Position numbers and translations under genes: made by a program. Below the pieces are notes generated by a model. The model worked only from the letters and a program-made list of their open reading frames with translations, made no database searches and was not told the origin of the DNA. From Cryptomeria japonica (lineage: Eukaryota; Streptophyta; Pinopsida; Cupressales; Cupressaceae), in the NCBI RefSeq assembly GCF_030272615.1, contig NC_081412.1, positions 694,842,083 to 694,906,082 of the forward strand: 64,000 bases of DNA, in the 5' to 3' direction. Shown here piece after piece: positions 45,538 to 57,859 of this stretch (position 1 is its first letter; the number at the start of each line of letters is the position of its first letter).

Positions 45538-48438
45538 ATGATGAAGAGGGAAGGTCCAAAGTTCAATAGGGAAAACTTTGGTATATGGAAAGACAGGATG
45601 AAGATATTCATCAAAAGCATGGGTGTTCAACACTAGAGTTATGTTGAAAATGTATATGTTGTTCCTACCGGTACTCTCACTGATGACCAAAAGAGAGAGA
45701 TACAAGAAAATGGGAAAGTCATGGAAGCCCTCATTAGTAGTCTATCTGACATTGAGTTTATTAATGTTCAGGACAAGGCAAATCCCAAAGAAGTATGGGA
45801 TGCTCTTGAAAATATCTATGGTGGTGATGAGCATGTAAAATAGGCTAAGGAAGAGAGCTTGAGAGGAAAGTTTGAAGACATGAGAATGGTTGAAGGAGAG
45901 ACCATTCAGCAGTATGGAATAAGAATCAAAATAGTTGTTGGAGAAATAAAGAGTGTAGGTGTCAAAATAGAAGATTCCACTATGGTAAGTAAAGTCCTGA
46001 GATCCCTGTTGTCGGTCTATGCAATAAGGGTTGCTACTATTCAGGAGCTGAGATCAATAGACAAGTATAAGGCATCCTTGGACTCCATCATAGCCAAGTT
46101 GACAGCCTATGAGATGAATAGTTTTGATGGTAGTGTTCAAAAGTCAGAATCAGCTTTTAAAGCTTCTGCTATACCATCCAGAAAAGGAAAAGAGGCTATC
46201 ACTAGTGGGGAACATAGTCAGAACAAAGAGATGAAGGATGAAGAGTTTCTGATGGAATTTGAAGCTCTTCTAGCCAGGAGATTCCCAAAAGGAACTGGTA
46301 AATACAAAGGTAAGCACCTTTGAAATGTTTCTCCTGCAACTGGATAGGACATATTGCTATGAACTGTCCTAATAGTGACAACAAGGACAAACCGGAAAGG
46401 TTCAAGAAATTCAAAGGAGGAAACCGGAGAAATTGTTTTGTGGCAGTTGATGAAGGTGTCACAAATGAGGAATTAGAAGATGAAGAGAATGAAGACATTG
46501 TGTTCATTGCTGTAAAGGAAGATGTGATAGACAAGAAGTCTCTTGTCTCCCAGTTTGATGATTCCAATGAGTGGATCATTGACAGTGGCTGCTCTCACCA
46601 TATGACTAGTGACCAGAGCAAGTTTCTATCATTAGAAGAGTATGATGGTGGTGTGGCTCGCTTTGGCAATGATGCACCATGCATGGTCAAAGGCAGAGAG
46701 TCCATCTCCTTGAATGGAAAGAGTAGTGCTGACAATGTGTATTGGTTTGATGGTCTCAGACACAACCTTCTAAGTGTTGCCCAGTTAAATGACAGTGGAC
46801 TCACTCTAAAATTCAAGAATGGAGTTTGCAGAATCAAAGGTAAAGATGGTAAATTGGTAGCCTCTGGCATGCAGACTAAAGGTAACCTATTTCATCTAAA
46901 TGCTAATATAAGTACATGTCTTATGGCTAAGCTTGCTGATAGCTGGATATGGCATAGGAGATTTGGCCATGTGAACTTTGACAACATTGTGAAGGCTAGT
47001 AAGATCAAGGTAGTTAGAGGGTTGTCGGTGCTAAGAAAACTGGATAATACCTTGTGTAGAGAATGTCAATTGGGGAAAATGTCTTCCTCAAATTTTAAAG
47101 GTAAATATTTCACTGCTGACAACTTGCTTGATCTTGTGCATACTGATTTATGTGGTCCTATGAAAACTAGAAGTGTGTAGGGTGATAGGTACTTCATGAT
47201 TCTCACTGATGACTGCTCAAGAATGATGCGGGTCACATTCTTGAAAGACAAGTCTGAAGCTTTTGGGAAATTCAAAGCTTTCAAAGCATTAGTGGAAAAG
47301 GAAAGCAGTAAAAGGATCTAGTGTCTCAGAACTAATCAAGGAGGGGAATTCACTTCCAGTGAATTCAACAAGTACTGTGAAGAATTTGGCATCAAGAGAC
47401 AGTTGTTTGCCCCTCGGACTTCACAACAGAATGGCCTAGTAGAGAGGAATAACTAGACTATGGTTGAAGTAGCTAGAACTATGTTGATCCAAGGAAAGGT
47501 TGCTCACACCTTTTGGAGAGAAGCGGTGAGCACTGCAGTTTACACTATGAACTAGGTACTCATGAAAAAGGGCAACGACAAAACTCCTTATGAGTATTGG
47601 ACTGGTAAGACCCCTATGGTAAACTATTTTAAGGTCTTTGGTAGCAAATGTTACATCAAGAGGAGTGAACATTAGGGAAAATTTGAAGCTAAATGTGATG
47701 AAGGAATATTTCTAGGATATTCCACCAAGAGTAAAGCTTTCAAGTGCTACAACAATAGGACTCAAAGAATTAAGGAAAGCATCAATGTAAGAGTTGATGA
47801 ATCCTCTAAGAAGACTGAGAAAACCGGCAGTGAGCAAGTTATAAATGAACCGGTTGCAACCTTCTAGGAACCAGTTGTCAGTCAACCGAGCACCAGTAAT
47901 AGTGTTCCTGAATCGGTGAATGTTGATACTAATGAGGATAAGGATGAAGAAGAAAAGCAAGAAGAACCAATTAAGACCATTCCTTGGTATGTCAAGTTGA
48001 ATCATGATCCCAAGCAGATCATAGGTGATAAAGATGCAGGAATCCTTACCAGAAGAAAGATCAGAGAAAACTTATGTATGATCTCTGAATTTGAGCCTAA
48101 ATCATTCAAAGAGGCTCATAATGATGAAGAATGGATCAAGGCAATGGAAGAAGAACTTAACCAGATAGAGAAAAATGGTACATGGTCCTTGGTACCCAGA
48201 CCAGAGCATAAAAATGTCATTGGCACCAAATGGGTGTTCAGAAATAAGTTGAATGAGGATGGCACAGTGATTAGGAATAAAGCCAGACTAGTATGCAAAG
48301 GATATGCTCAAGAAGAAGGTGAAGACTATGGGGAAACCTTTGCTCCTATAGCCAGATTGGAAGGAGTTCGTATGCTTCTTGCATATGCATCTTTTAAGAG
48401 ATTCAAGGTATATCAAATGGATGTAAAATCTACATTCC
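45538..48438 (+). pseudogene. E8 gag-pol, truncated within RT
   Basis: The frame starts at ATG 45538, identical in context to E3. Gag spans 45538 to about 46310. A one-base deletion near 46315 shifts the frame just before the zinc knuckle CFSCNWIGHIAMNC, which here keeps its metal ligands. Protease has WIIDSGCSHHMTSD (about 46570). Integrase has its zinc-binding half, HTDLCGP, and a core in which the second catalytic aspartate reads asparagine (RTNQGGEF). Stops interrupt it from 47178 on. RT begins near 48130 with the [18 protein letters not shown] block and is cut at YQMDVKST. The remaining RT and RNase H are absent from the window. Like E3 it is a dead copy. Confidence 0.9.
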
Positions 48439-49366
48439 CCAGAGCAAAGAAATTCATCCAATTTATAGAAGAATTGGAGAGATGAACAAATTAGCATGAC
48501 ATGGATATTAGAAGCAATTGATTTCAAAAATGGCACAATTGAGTGGAAAAAGGAAGGTTATGACACCTTCTATGTCATGAATTATGACATATTTCCAATG
48601 CAATGGTTAGAGAACTAGGACCTTATGACATCTTGCTATGTCAAGAGTATGACGCATGAAGTACAAAAATAGGGAAAACTAGAGACAAGTTAATTAGGTG
48701 GAAATTACAATTAGGAAATTAGAACATAGGTGGAAATTAGAAATTAGGAAATAATGAAAATTAGAAATTAGGAAATTAGAAAATTAGAAAATTAGGTAAA
48801 TTAATTAATAATCTTTCATTTATTAATTAATTCACAAGGAGGAATAATTAGCCAATTAAATGAACATTTAATTGTGACAAGAAGACATAGGATAAATAAA
48901 TAATTTATTAATCCTAGAGGAAGAAATGACACACAAGGTTAAATGATTAAATCATGAAACCCTAGAAGATGAATTAGCAATGAGAAAGACAATTAGGTCT
49001 TAATTGAAGATAATTGATTCGATCATGATTCTGATTAAATGATTTGATTGATAAATATGCCAATTGACGAGGAACAATGACAAATTACTCCAAATTGACA
49101 TAATTGAGACAGACAATGATCAATGACAAATTGATCGTAGAATGACAAGATCGACCAAAATCATGATTAAAGATTGTTATCGACAAGACCAAATTCGAAA
49201 GCGAGACAAATGAAGAATGCAGAAGAAAGACTCGATGCTCGTAAATGATAAAGACCAAGTGCGTGACATAGGAGAAATGTTAATGCGACGCAAAAACCTA
49301 AAATGAGGCAATGCGCAAATGTTAAAGTATGATCCCGCAAGCATTGACCAGTTTTAGGTGTCTACA
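48439..49366 (-). repeat. E9 3' LTR, left boundary unclear
   Basis: The minus strand starts TGTAGACACCTAAAACTGG right after the PPT. Leftward homology cannot be bounded, because no second copy is in the window and no TG lies at 48439. Positions 48439-48497 may be filler or a truncated end. The segment includes AAATTAGG-like simple repeats (about 48700-48810). Confidence 0.6.
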
Positions 49367-49383
49367 TTTTGCCCCTCTTTGAG
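49367..49383 (-). promoter_or_regulatory. E9 polypurine tract
   Basis: The complement reads CTCAAAGAGGGGCAAAA, one base different in length from E5. Confidence 0.8.
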
Positions 49384-50298
49384 ACAATGCGATTTTAAGC
49401 GTTGTTTCAAAGAACAATAATGAAAATGCCCCAGACAATGATAATGACATATGCATGCCCCCTCGAGGAATTGGCCAGAAACATCCAGAAAATAGGCCAA
49501 TTGATCGATAAGAATGATAGGAGATGATAGGTTCGAATGGACTACCAAGATGGATGGAAGAAATGTTAGTAAGAAGAAAATGAGACACAGGACAGTTAGA
49601 GATGAAGAAAAACTTGCTTTCACTAATGCACAGAAGTAGGTGAGAACCTTTATTTGATATGGCAAAATGGATGCGGTGCTACATGGCAATGAAGGCCAGA
49701 GCGATAATGCAATCCCTTTGCGTAAGACAGACACATCGTAGACAAACAACAATCACAACAAAAAGAAAGGGACCATGAACCATCCTGGTCACTCTAAATC
49801 ACTTAGTGACATCATCGAGCAACATAGGAACATGACCAAAGCCAAAGATAAATCAGTAAAAAGATAAGATGCACAGATTCCAACAAATCAAACAAACATC
49901 TGGATCTTCATTGTCAAAAGTTGAAAATGCTGATAGGACGATCATGTTGTCTGGTTTCAGGACATGCGGTACCCCGTCTAAGACAAGACACAGTCTGGTT
50001 TCGAGTATACCACACCCTGTATAAGACCCATGATAGAAGTGACAAGGACAAATTATTTTGAGGTTGATTGATATGACAACTCGGATCAGTTTGAATGTCT
50101 AGTTTGAGTAAAAATTTCATCTGTTTAAGCGTGATTTCATTAAAGCACAGTGTTGGATTGATTGTCATTGGATGGATGCTCAGGGATCTGTCTATGCACA
50201 AAAAGAGATCCTTTATTGCAAAATGCGTGTTTTTGGATTTTAATGTTTTGAAAATTTTTTGTGGTCATTTTTTCAGGACTTTTTATGATTTTTATGGA
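49384..50298 (-). other. E9 3' non-coding region, left of E10
   Basis: About 0.9 kb with no supported frame. It ends in a TTTTTTCAGGAC-type T-rich repeat that continues on the other side of E10. Confidence 0.6.
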
Positions 50299-51368
50299 TG
50301 TAAAGCGGAAAAATCGAACCCTAGTCGTTCTCCCCTCCCCAACTCCAAGGAGAGAGAAGGGAGAGTCACTAGGGTTGATGGTTTTCACTTAGGAGAGACT
50401 TTACATTCAAAAGAGGGGTTGAAACCCACAAGATCCAATCCCACACAATGCAAGATTGGATTCTATATGAGTTTCAAGGGTTGTGATAGCAAGGATACCC
50501 TCTTTTGTAAAGAAATGTAGATAGAAAGATTGAACTAGGAATGCATGTAAAGTGGGAAATATTCGCTTATAAACAGAGATAGGGATATGATATGAAGCTG
50601 CGGACCTGGAATTAGCAGTAAAATGTCGAGACGGCACTGTCCTGCAAATTTGAGCAAAAGTTGACGGGACGATGGCGCCCGACGTGCACACGGTCCTCCG
50701 AAAAATCTGCGAAACGAAGGGGGATATGTTCGTCTCTACACAAGGATTCCAGATCTTCAATTTCAGCCGCGTACCTGCAACCTTGTTGTAAGGATGTTTG
50801 TATCCTTATATGCGAAGGTATAGATGTTGTTGTTTGTTGTATGTTGTATGTTGTATGTTGTAATATGTGATCTCCTCTTCAATGGTTGAATCCTTGTCTT
50901 GAATGCAACACTTAGCCTTGAATGGAGACTTAGAATGATCAATTGCTTGAAGGAATGCTCAAATGTTTGAATGCTTGAATATCGTTTCCACGTCTTGTAC
51001 ACATATTTCCTCCCTCCTCAAATGGGAGAGGAAATGTAGTTTTTATACTTGCCAATTAGGGTTGAAAGACTGATTTTCCCGACCTTAGGCCGACCAGGAA
51101 ATGTTATTTTCCAATTTGTAAACAAAAAGACCCAAAGTCCCATAGGAGACCGGGCCCAAAATAGGGCCAGGGACCAGGGCGCTGGGCGCCATGATCCCAC
51201 CTCCAGGGACAGTAGGTTGCAAGGAGGATCAGGCCAGGGTGCTGAAAAATGCAGTTTTTGATGTCATGAACAAGTTTCGGGGTCTCCATTCAGGTTCAGT
51301 GTTGCATCGCCATCGTGAAGACCCAAATGCAATCAAAATTGCAAGTGTCACAATTTTAGGATGCTACA
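50299..51368 (-). repeat. E10 3' LTR (left copy)
   Basis: A 1,070-bp LTR. It holds one GACCAGGGCGCTGGGCGCC unit, where the right copy has three, and a TGTTGTATGTTGTATG simple repeat (about 50828-50865). Confidence 0.94.
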
Positions 51369-51384
51369 TTTATCCCCCACTTTA
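51369..51384 (-). promoter_or_regulatory. E10 polypurine tract
   Basis: The complement reads TAAAGTGGGGGATAAA, next to the LTR start TGTAGCATCC. Confidence 0.85.
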
Positions 51385-52119
51385 GCGGGAGTATAAGCGT
51401 ACACTCATACTTCCGGTAAAGTACAAGGAAACAATATTGAAAAACTTTCACCACGTCAAGGAGGCAAGATACACCCAGCCCCCAATGGACTAAGGATCTT
51501 ACGACTTCGATTGACAAAGTAAAAGGGAAGATCACGAGGGAGAACCATGACTGTCAGTAGTAAGGTTCCCTCACTATGAGTCATGCAAGAAAGATATCAA
51601 AAATTTTCAAGGCAAAATTTGTCAAGAAATTTTCAAGTATCTTGAAAAGATATGAACGGGATGTATGCCCCCCTACGTTAAAGCGATCGCACACGCCTTA
51701 CCGGGGGTGATTGCTTTAAGGTAGTGATACATATAAGAAATGAGAAGGGAAAGGAGCACGTTATCACAAGGATTTAGCCCCCAAGTGTGAGATAAGCCCA
51801 AGGATAATAGACATAAAACACAAAGCACAAGGTAACTTTGCTTTCCTCGGGGTCAGTATGCTGTATGATAATTCATGTATATCATATGTATGTATGCATA
51901 ATTGTTCTTCATTCCCCAATCAAGGAAGGTCACCTAGAAGAAGGGAACACATGTGTCTTTTGAGTCAACATGAGAGAGACCAAAAGAGATCTCAATGTTT
52001 TGCATTGTCCTCAAGTAGACAACACTAAGGACAACAAATAGAAGAATGAGAATAACACATAGAAGAAGTAACAAAAGGAATAGAGGAGGAGAGAATATGC
52101 TATGCTAATGAAACTAGTC
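51385..52119 (-). other. E10 short 3' non-coding region
   Basis: About 730 bases between the end of the protease-tail frame and the PPT, with nothing recognisable. The space is far too small for the missing RT, RNase H and integrase. Confidence 0.65.
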
Positions 52120-55100
52120 TAGCACATCATCTACGCCCCGATCTTGCTGATCAATGTTTCAGGAAGGTAGGGAACACGCTAGAGGAGGAACATCCAACAC
52201 AGCAGATGGAGCTATCACAAGATCCAAACAAGGGCTATGTTCATGTTCCGAGCCACGCTGTTCTTGTCTAGGAGCTAGGATAAGTGTTTTAGAAAATTCA
52301 TTAGATAGATAATTATCAACATCAACATGTTCATATTCACTATCAGAATGTAAAGAAGTAACATTTTCATCATGAATAACATTTTCATCTATATCATCAC
52401 CAAGATTTATAAAAATAGGATCTTTAACTCACACAGGATCAAGACCATCATGCATCTTATGTTTAGGAGATTTTGGCTCAATTTCTGGCTGAGGAGAAAA
52501 TGGAATAATACTAGTTGAAGGTGTTTTTGGGGATTGCAAAGTTTGAGCTCTAAGACGACGCTTTCGCTGGCATTCACGTGCAGAACGATTTCGTCTAGTC
52601 TTAGTAGGAAGTTGTGAAGATTGAGGAGAAGGAATGTTCTCATCCTTATCACTTGGGTGTTTAGGTTGTGGTCTCTTAGGTTGAAAAATAGGAGAAGAGG
52701 AAGGTCTCTTCTCTCCATAAGAGGAAGGAGGAGGAACTGCTCCATATAAGGGAGGAATATTTGGTTTAGGAAGGAGACCAAGTCCATCATGACGAGGAGG
52801 GATAAGTCTACTTTTAGGAAGTTTATTAGATATAGGCATAGTCACATCCATAGGAATGGGTGAGGAATCTTCTTGAGGAAAGACATTAGTTTTATCTTTC
52901 AAAGGAAGAACTTCCTTCTCAAGAATGATAGGAATATCAAGTTTGGGTGTTCTAGGTTCGCTTAGAGAAAGGATCATATCTTTTTTCCACTTTTGATAAG
53001 ATTTGAAAAGATGAGCACTTTGCGGAGGAAGAGATTGGAATTGTTTAGGCCAAAAGTAATCAATAGGAACGCTAGAAGTTCTTTCAGCTGGTTTAAAGAG
53101 ACTATGATTGACAGTAACAACTTCACCATTATGGGGAAATTTCAAACACTTGTGAATAGGAGAAGCAATAGCTTTCATGGAAGATAGCCAAGGATAGCCA
53201 AGCTTCACACGAAATTGTTCGGAAGATGGAATAATAGCAAAGTTCACATCAAGGGATTTGTTATGAACTTCAATAGGTAATGTAATAGAACCAATTGCAG
53301 GAGAAGAAAATGCATCAAATAATTTCACAACCACATCTGTTTCATCATAGATTACTTGATTCAATTGCAAAGTAAAAAGAAATTCTTCAGTAATGATATT
53401 AACCATACAAGAAGGATCAATAAGCACTCCACGGCAAGGTGTATTTTTGACTTTTGCAACTATATATAAAGGACCATCAGGTGCCCTGATAGTTTCACTA
53501 GAATCAAAGGTGATGGAAAGTTCTTTAGGGATTTTCTACTGCTCTACAAAGTTAATCACATTCGGAGTCATAGACACAAGATCATCAGGCGAGACAGAGG
53601 AATCAGTAGTATCAATCGCATTAGAGGTATGAGAAGGCAATGGATCAGTAAAAATCTAAAGATTTTGGTTAGGAGGAGCTACAGATGTGTTGCCTTTATC
53701 ATTCACTCCAGAAACAAAGATAGTATTATTATCAATCAAATCTTGAATTTTCCCCTTTAAAGCAAAACATTTTTCAGTATCATGCCCAGGATGACGATGA
53801 AATTGACAAAAAGATTTGTTATCGAAATAAGGTGAATTTATCTTTGCAGGATCAATTTGCCTTATAGGAGGAAGAGTAAGCACATTTTGTTCCAATAACT
53901 TATTCATAATACTATGCAATGATTCATTCAAAGGAGTAAACTTTCTTTCTTTCTTGAAAAACTTAGAAATAGGAGGCACACCTGATGCTACATTCACATT
54001 GTTGTTGATGATGTTTTATTGAATTTAATGGACTCTTTGTTCAGTTTAAACTTCCCAAATGGTTGTTGACTACTATCACCCTTATCACTCGGAGCCATAG
54101 GATGTGATTGTTCCATTTGACTCACAGTCAGTTGATAATTGTGAAGAGTTGCGCACAACTGTTGGAAAGAAGTAAACTCAGAAAACAGGAGTTTTTCTCT
54201 AATGTCTTTTTGTAAATTAGAAATAAAGATTCTTTGAATATCATTGTCAGGCACTGGAAAGGAAATTTGAGCATACAAATGCTTATATCTACCAATGAAA
54301 TCAGTCACTTTTTCTTTAACGCCTTGTTTACAATGCATTAAATCAATCAAAGTAACCTTAGGACTTATATTGTTTTGAAATTGTTGAATGAAAGCATTTG
54401 CAAGTTGTTCGAAAGAAGTAATAGAATAGGAAGGCAACGAGCAATACCATTGTAGGGCTTTGTCTCTTAATGTTCTAGTAAACAGTTTTGCAAGCAACCT
54501 TTGGTCATAAGCAAAATCAGTACATATTGTTTGAAAGGTCTTAACATGTGTTAGAGGATCACCCTTACCATTATAAAGTTCCAAGTGCGGAATTTCAACA
54601 TGTTTAGGGGGGATAGCTCGAACAATGTCAAGAGAAAGTGGGCTTGCAACATCAAATGTGGGCACACTAAACTTAGATTGGTTCATAGAGGCAATTTGTT
54701 GCTGTAAAGAAGAGACAGTTTGTGCAAGATTGTTAATGGTCGCTTCAGTCGAAGAATTCATATTAGACGTGTTAGATTGTGATGGAGGTGTTATGTTATT
54801 GAAAGAAGGTAGAGAATAAGGTGGTGGGACACTATGATAGTTAGTCATAGGAGATGATTGGACAGGAGGAACACTACAAGGAGGAATGGAATGGTTAAAT
54901 GAATTGCCCCCTTGCGTCATGTTCATTTGTGGAGATATAATAGGAACACTCATTGAAGGAATGAATGAAGAAGTTGGATTGAATGAAGGAAGAGGGTTAA
55001 TTGAAGAAGAAGGATTGCCCCCATGATTAGTGATCATAGGAGGAATGTCTTGTATTGAAGTAGTCATTATGTTTGAATTAAAAGTAGGTATACTAGCAAT

Positions 55101-55541
55101 AGGAGTCATCAAAGGAATAGAATGATTGTCTTGAGTAGGAGGTTGTGCATAACCTAAGGTTTCGGCACAACTCTTCGCAGGCATCACATTTGAATCCACA
55201 ATGTGTGCAATACCATGCAAAATATCAATTCCATTCTTATCACTTTGAAGCATATGTTTTAGACCCTCAATTAAAGGAAGAGCTTGACTATCAGGGTATT
55301 CTTGAGCCATCCACTGTCGAAAATCGTCAAATTGGTTATCCAATTTTGAAAGTTGTTCTATAGAAACCTCATGGAGAGCTTCTTCATCATTAAGAGGATT
55401 AGAGGAATTACCCATGTCCTCGTTAAAAAGAACATTCAAATTAGGTTCCATCTCCTCAGTAATTAAACCTTGGAAAGACTTAATTCTAAGGCTTCGTCTA
55501 ACGGGAATAGTGTAGGTAGGGCTTATTGTTGTAAAAATCAT
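52120..55541 (-). pseudogene. E10 gag-protease polyprotein with proline-rich tail
   Basis: Gag starts at 55541 and has a Ser/Pro-rich N-terminal part. A retrotransposon Gag core follows at about residues 330-460 (EQLANAFIQQFQNN, GVKEKVTDFIGRYKHLY). A frame change near 53995 leads to a zinc-binding motif of CHHC type (CQFHRHPGHDTEKC), as is usual in plant Tat-like Gypsy elements. After two stops the protease region reads VLIDPSCMVNIITEEFL, with DPS where DTG or DSG is expected, and LGYPWLSSMKAI. A Pro/Lys-rich tail leads to PIFINLGDD, resembling the spacer that precedes RT in Gypsy pol. The frame then ends at about 52120 without RT. The pol deletion is inferred from that remnant. Confidence 0.85.
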
Positions 55542-56700
55542 GCACTAAAGAAAGAGAGAAGATTTTGAATTTTAGAGGTAGCAAATTTTAGTAAAACCAG
55601 CCAATCTTCTAGATTTAAGCTGTTAAATACAATCAGGACAATCTCCCGAAATTTCGGAAAAAATGTCCGGGACCGTGGCGCTCGGGGTGCACACGGTCCT
55701 TGCAACTTTTTTCGAAATTTGTAGGGATGAAAGTTATGATGATTTTACAGCTAACCTGAAAAAATTGAGTGATTTTACGATCTGTAGATAGGCCAAATTA
55801 AAGTTGCAATCTCAAAATTGAACCCTACCAAGATTGTCGAAAAATGCAAAATTTGAATTTTGAAAAAGAGAGGGAAACTGAAATTTTGAATTTTATGATT
55901 TTAGAGGGAATACCAAAAGCAATGCAAGTTTTGAAATTTGAAAGTTGACTCAATTTCATGCAAAATTCAATTTTGAAAGCGGAAATCAAAGTTGTTGTAA
56001 TTAAGCACTTAATTTCAAAAGTCACAAATTGCAAAAATTTGAATAAATCACTGAAATTTCGAATGAATGATAACACACTTTTCAGATTTCGGACTGTAAG
56101 AAACACAATTTTGACACAAATTTCAATTTCAAAATTTTTTGAATGATTAGAAGCCTCAATCCAAGCAATCGCTAGATCAACTTTGACCGTAATTTTGAAG
56201 GTGTTAAAATTGATAAAATCAGCCAAAATTCTGGATTTTAGCAGAAAAATACAGTAAGATCTAGCTCCCGAAATTCAGAAAAAATGTCGGGGACGATGGC
56301 GCTCGGGGTGCACACGGTCCTCGCAACTTTTTTCCAAATTTTACGGGATGAAAGATATTGTGATTTTATTGCGGAATCCAAAGTTACAGCCGATTTGGAG
56401 ATGTTTTGATCAGTGAAATTGTCGGACAAAGGTTGAATCAAGAGGGTTTCAAAAGTTAGGGTTTTGACACTTAACCACTTAATTTTCAAAATTGAAGCAC
56501 AAATATGAATTGATAATTTGTAATAGAAGGGCAGATCTGAAACAAGCATTAACAATTAAACATTTCACAAGTTTAATTACTTAAAAAGAAAATTTAGGGT
56601 TTTTATGCAATTAACCTCTAAAATTTTGCAAAAGATCAAACATGGAAATGTAATCAAGGAATCCAATTTTCAGATCTAACTATGAATAATCAGAAAGGAT
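55542..56700 (-). other. E10 5' leader with a duplicated GC-rich module
   Basis: About 1.16 kb of AT-rich leader containing two diverged copies of a segment, about 620 bases apart. Each copy carries a GC-rich core with GGCGCTCGGGGTGCACACGG (about 55672-55705 and 56285-56325). A similar core occurs once in each LTR (about 50664 and 57090). A 12-bp palindrome CCGAAATTTCGG lies at 55646-55657. Confidence 0.75.
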
Positions 56701-56719
56701 GTTCACGTCGGGTTCACCA
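56701..56719 (-). promoter_or_regulatory. E10 primer-binding site
   Basis: The complement reads TGGTGAACCCGACGTGAAC, three bases from the LTR. It is not the Met type of the Copia elements; the matching tRNA was not identified. E9 has the same type. Confidence 0.75.
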
Positions 56720-56722
56720 AAA

Positions 56723-57854
56723 TGTAAAGCGGAAAAATCGAACCCTAGTCATTCTCCCCTCCCCAACTCCAAGGAGAGAGAAGGGAGAGTCACTAGGGTT
56801 GATGGTTTTCACTTAGGAGAGACTTTACACTCAAAAGAGGGGTTGAAACCCACAAGATCCAATTCCACGCAATGCAAGATTGGATTCTATATGAGTTTCA
56901 AGGGTTGTGATAGCAAGGATACCCTCTTTTGTAAAGAAATGTAGATAGAAAGATTGAACTAGGAATGCATGTAAAGTGGGAAATATTCGCTTATAAACAG
57001 AGATAGGGATATGATATGAAGCTGCGGACCTAGAATTAGCAGTAAAATGTCGAGATGGCGCTGTCCTACAAATTTGAGCAAAAGTTGACGAGACGATGGC
57101 GCCCGGCGTGCACACGGTCCTCCGAAAAATCTGCGAAACGAAGGGGGATCTGTTCGTCTCTGCACAAGGATTCTAGATCTTCAATTTCAGCCGCATACCT
57201 GCAACCTTGTTGTAAGGATGTTTGTATCCTTATATGCGAAGGTATAGATGTTGTTGTTTGTTGTATGTTGTATGTTGTATGTTGTAATATGTGATCTCCT
57301 CTTCAATGGTTGAATCCTTGTCTTGAATGCAACACTTAGCCTTGAATGGAGACTTAGAATGATCAATTGCTTGAAGGAATGCTCGAATGTTTGAATGCTT
57401 GAATATCGTTTCCACGTCTTGTACACATATTTCCTCCCTCCTCAAATGGGAGAGGAAATGTAGTTTTTATACTTGCCAATTAGGGTTGAAAGACTGATTT
57501 TCCCAACCTTAGGCCGACCAGGAAATGTTATTTTCCAATTTGCAAACAAAAAGACCTGAAGTCCCATAGGAGACCGGGCCCAAAATAGGGCCAGGGACCA
57601 GGGTGCTGGGCGCCATGGTCCTGGGGGACCAGGGCACTGGGCACCCTAGTCCTGAAGGACCAGGGTGCTGGGCGCCATGGTCCCACCTCCAGGGACAACA
57701 GGGTGCAAGGAGGATCAGGCCAGGGTGCTGAAAAATGTAGTTTTTGATGTCATGAACAAGTTTCGGGGTCTCCATTCAGGTTCAGTGTTGCATCGCCATC
57801 ATGAAGACCCAAATGCAGTCAAAAATGCAAGTGTCGCAATTTTAGGACGCTACA
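56723..57854 (-). repeat. E10 5' LTR (right copy)
   Basis: A 1,132-bp LTR, longer than its partner by about 62 bases because of extra copies of a 32-35-bp GC-rich unit at about 57594-57685. Confidence 0.94.
57594..57685. repeat. GC-rich minisatellite in the E10 5' LTR
   Basis: Three units, each with GACCAGGG, then GCTGGGC, then a GCCATGGTCC-like end. The left LTR has one unit (about 51170-51205), so expansion or contraction took place after insertion or during reverse transcription. Confidence 0.8.
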
Positions 57855-57859
57855 ATGGA

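Larger units (their letters stand above)
43828..48438 (+). mobile_element. E8: Copia/Sirevirus-type element related to E3, 3' part cut off
   Basis: An LTR (43828-45468), a PBS and gag-pol follow, closely similar to E3. The frame stops matching E3 inside RT at about 48438, where unrelated DNA begins. The first two bases of the LTR are TA instead of TG. It is inserted in E7 ORF2; the 5 bp before it are GAAAC. Confidence 0.88.
50299..57854 (-). mobile_element. E10: Ty3/Gypsy element with gag and protease but no RT, minus strand
   Basis: LTRs at 50299-51368 and 56723-57854 start TGTAAAGCGG and end GCTACA on the + strand. The duplication ATGGA is identical on both sides (50294-50298 and 57855-57859). 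The PPT (51369-51384) and PBS (56701-56719) show leftward reading. The interior is 5.35 kb with a gag-protease frame and a 1.2-kb leader. RT, RNase H and integrase are absent, so E10 needed enzymes from a relative. Confidence 0.94.

Noticed and set aside
48700-48812. AAATTAGG-like repeats considered as plant telomere repeat
   Set aside because: The unit is not TTTAGGG; it is AT-rich simple sequence within the E9 LTR.
50095-51385. Pairs of similar frames at 50095-51385 and 56699-57874 that look like a conserved protein
   Set aside because: Both lie in the two LTRs of E10, so they match because the LTRs match.
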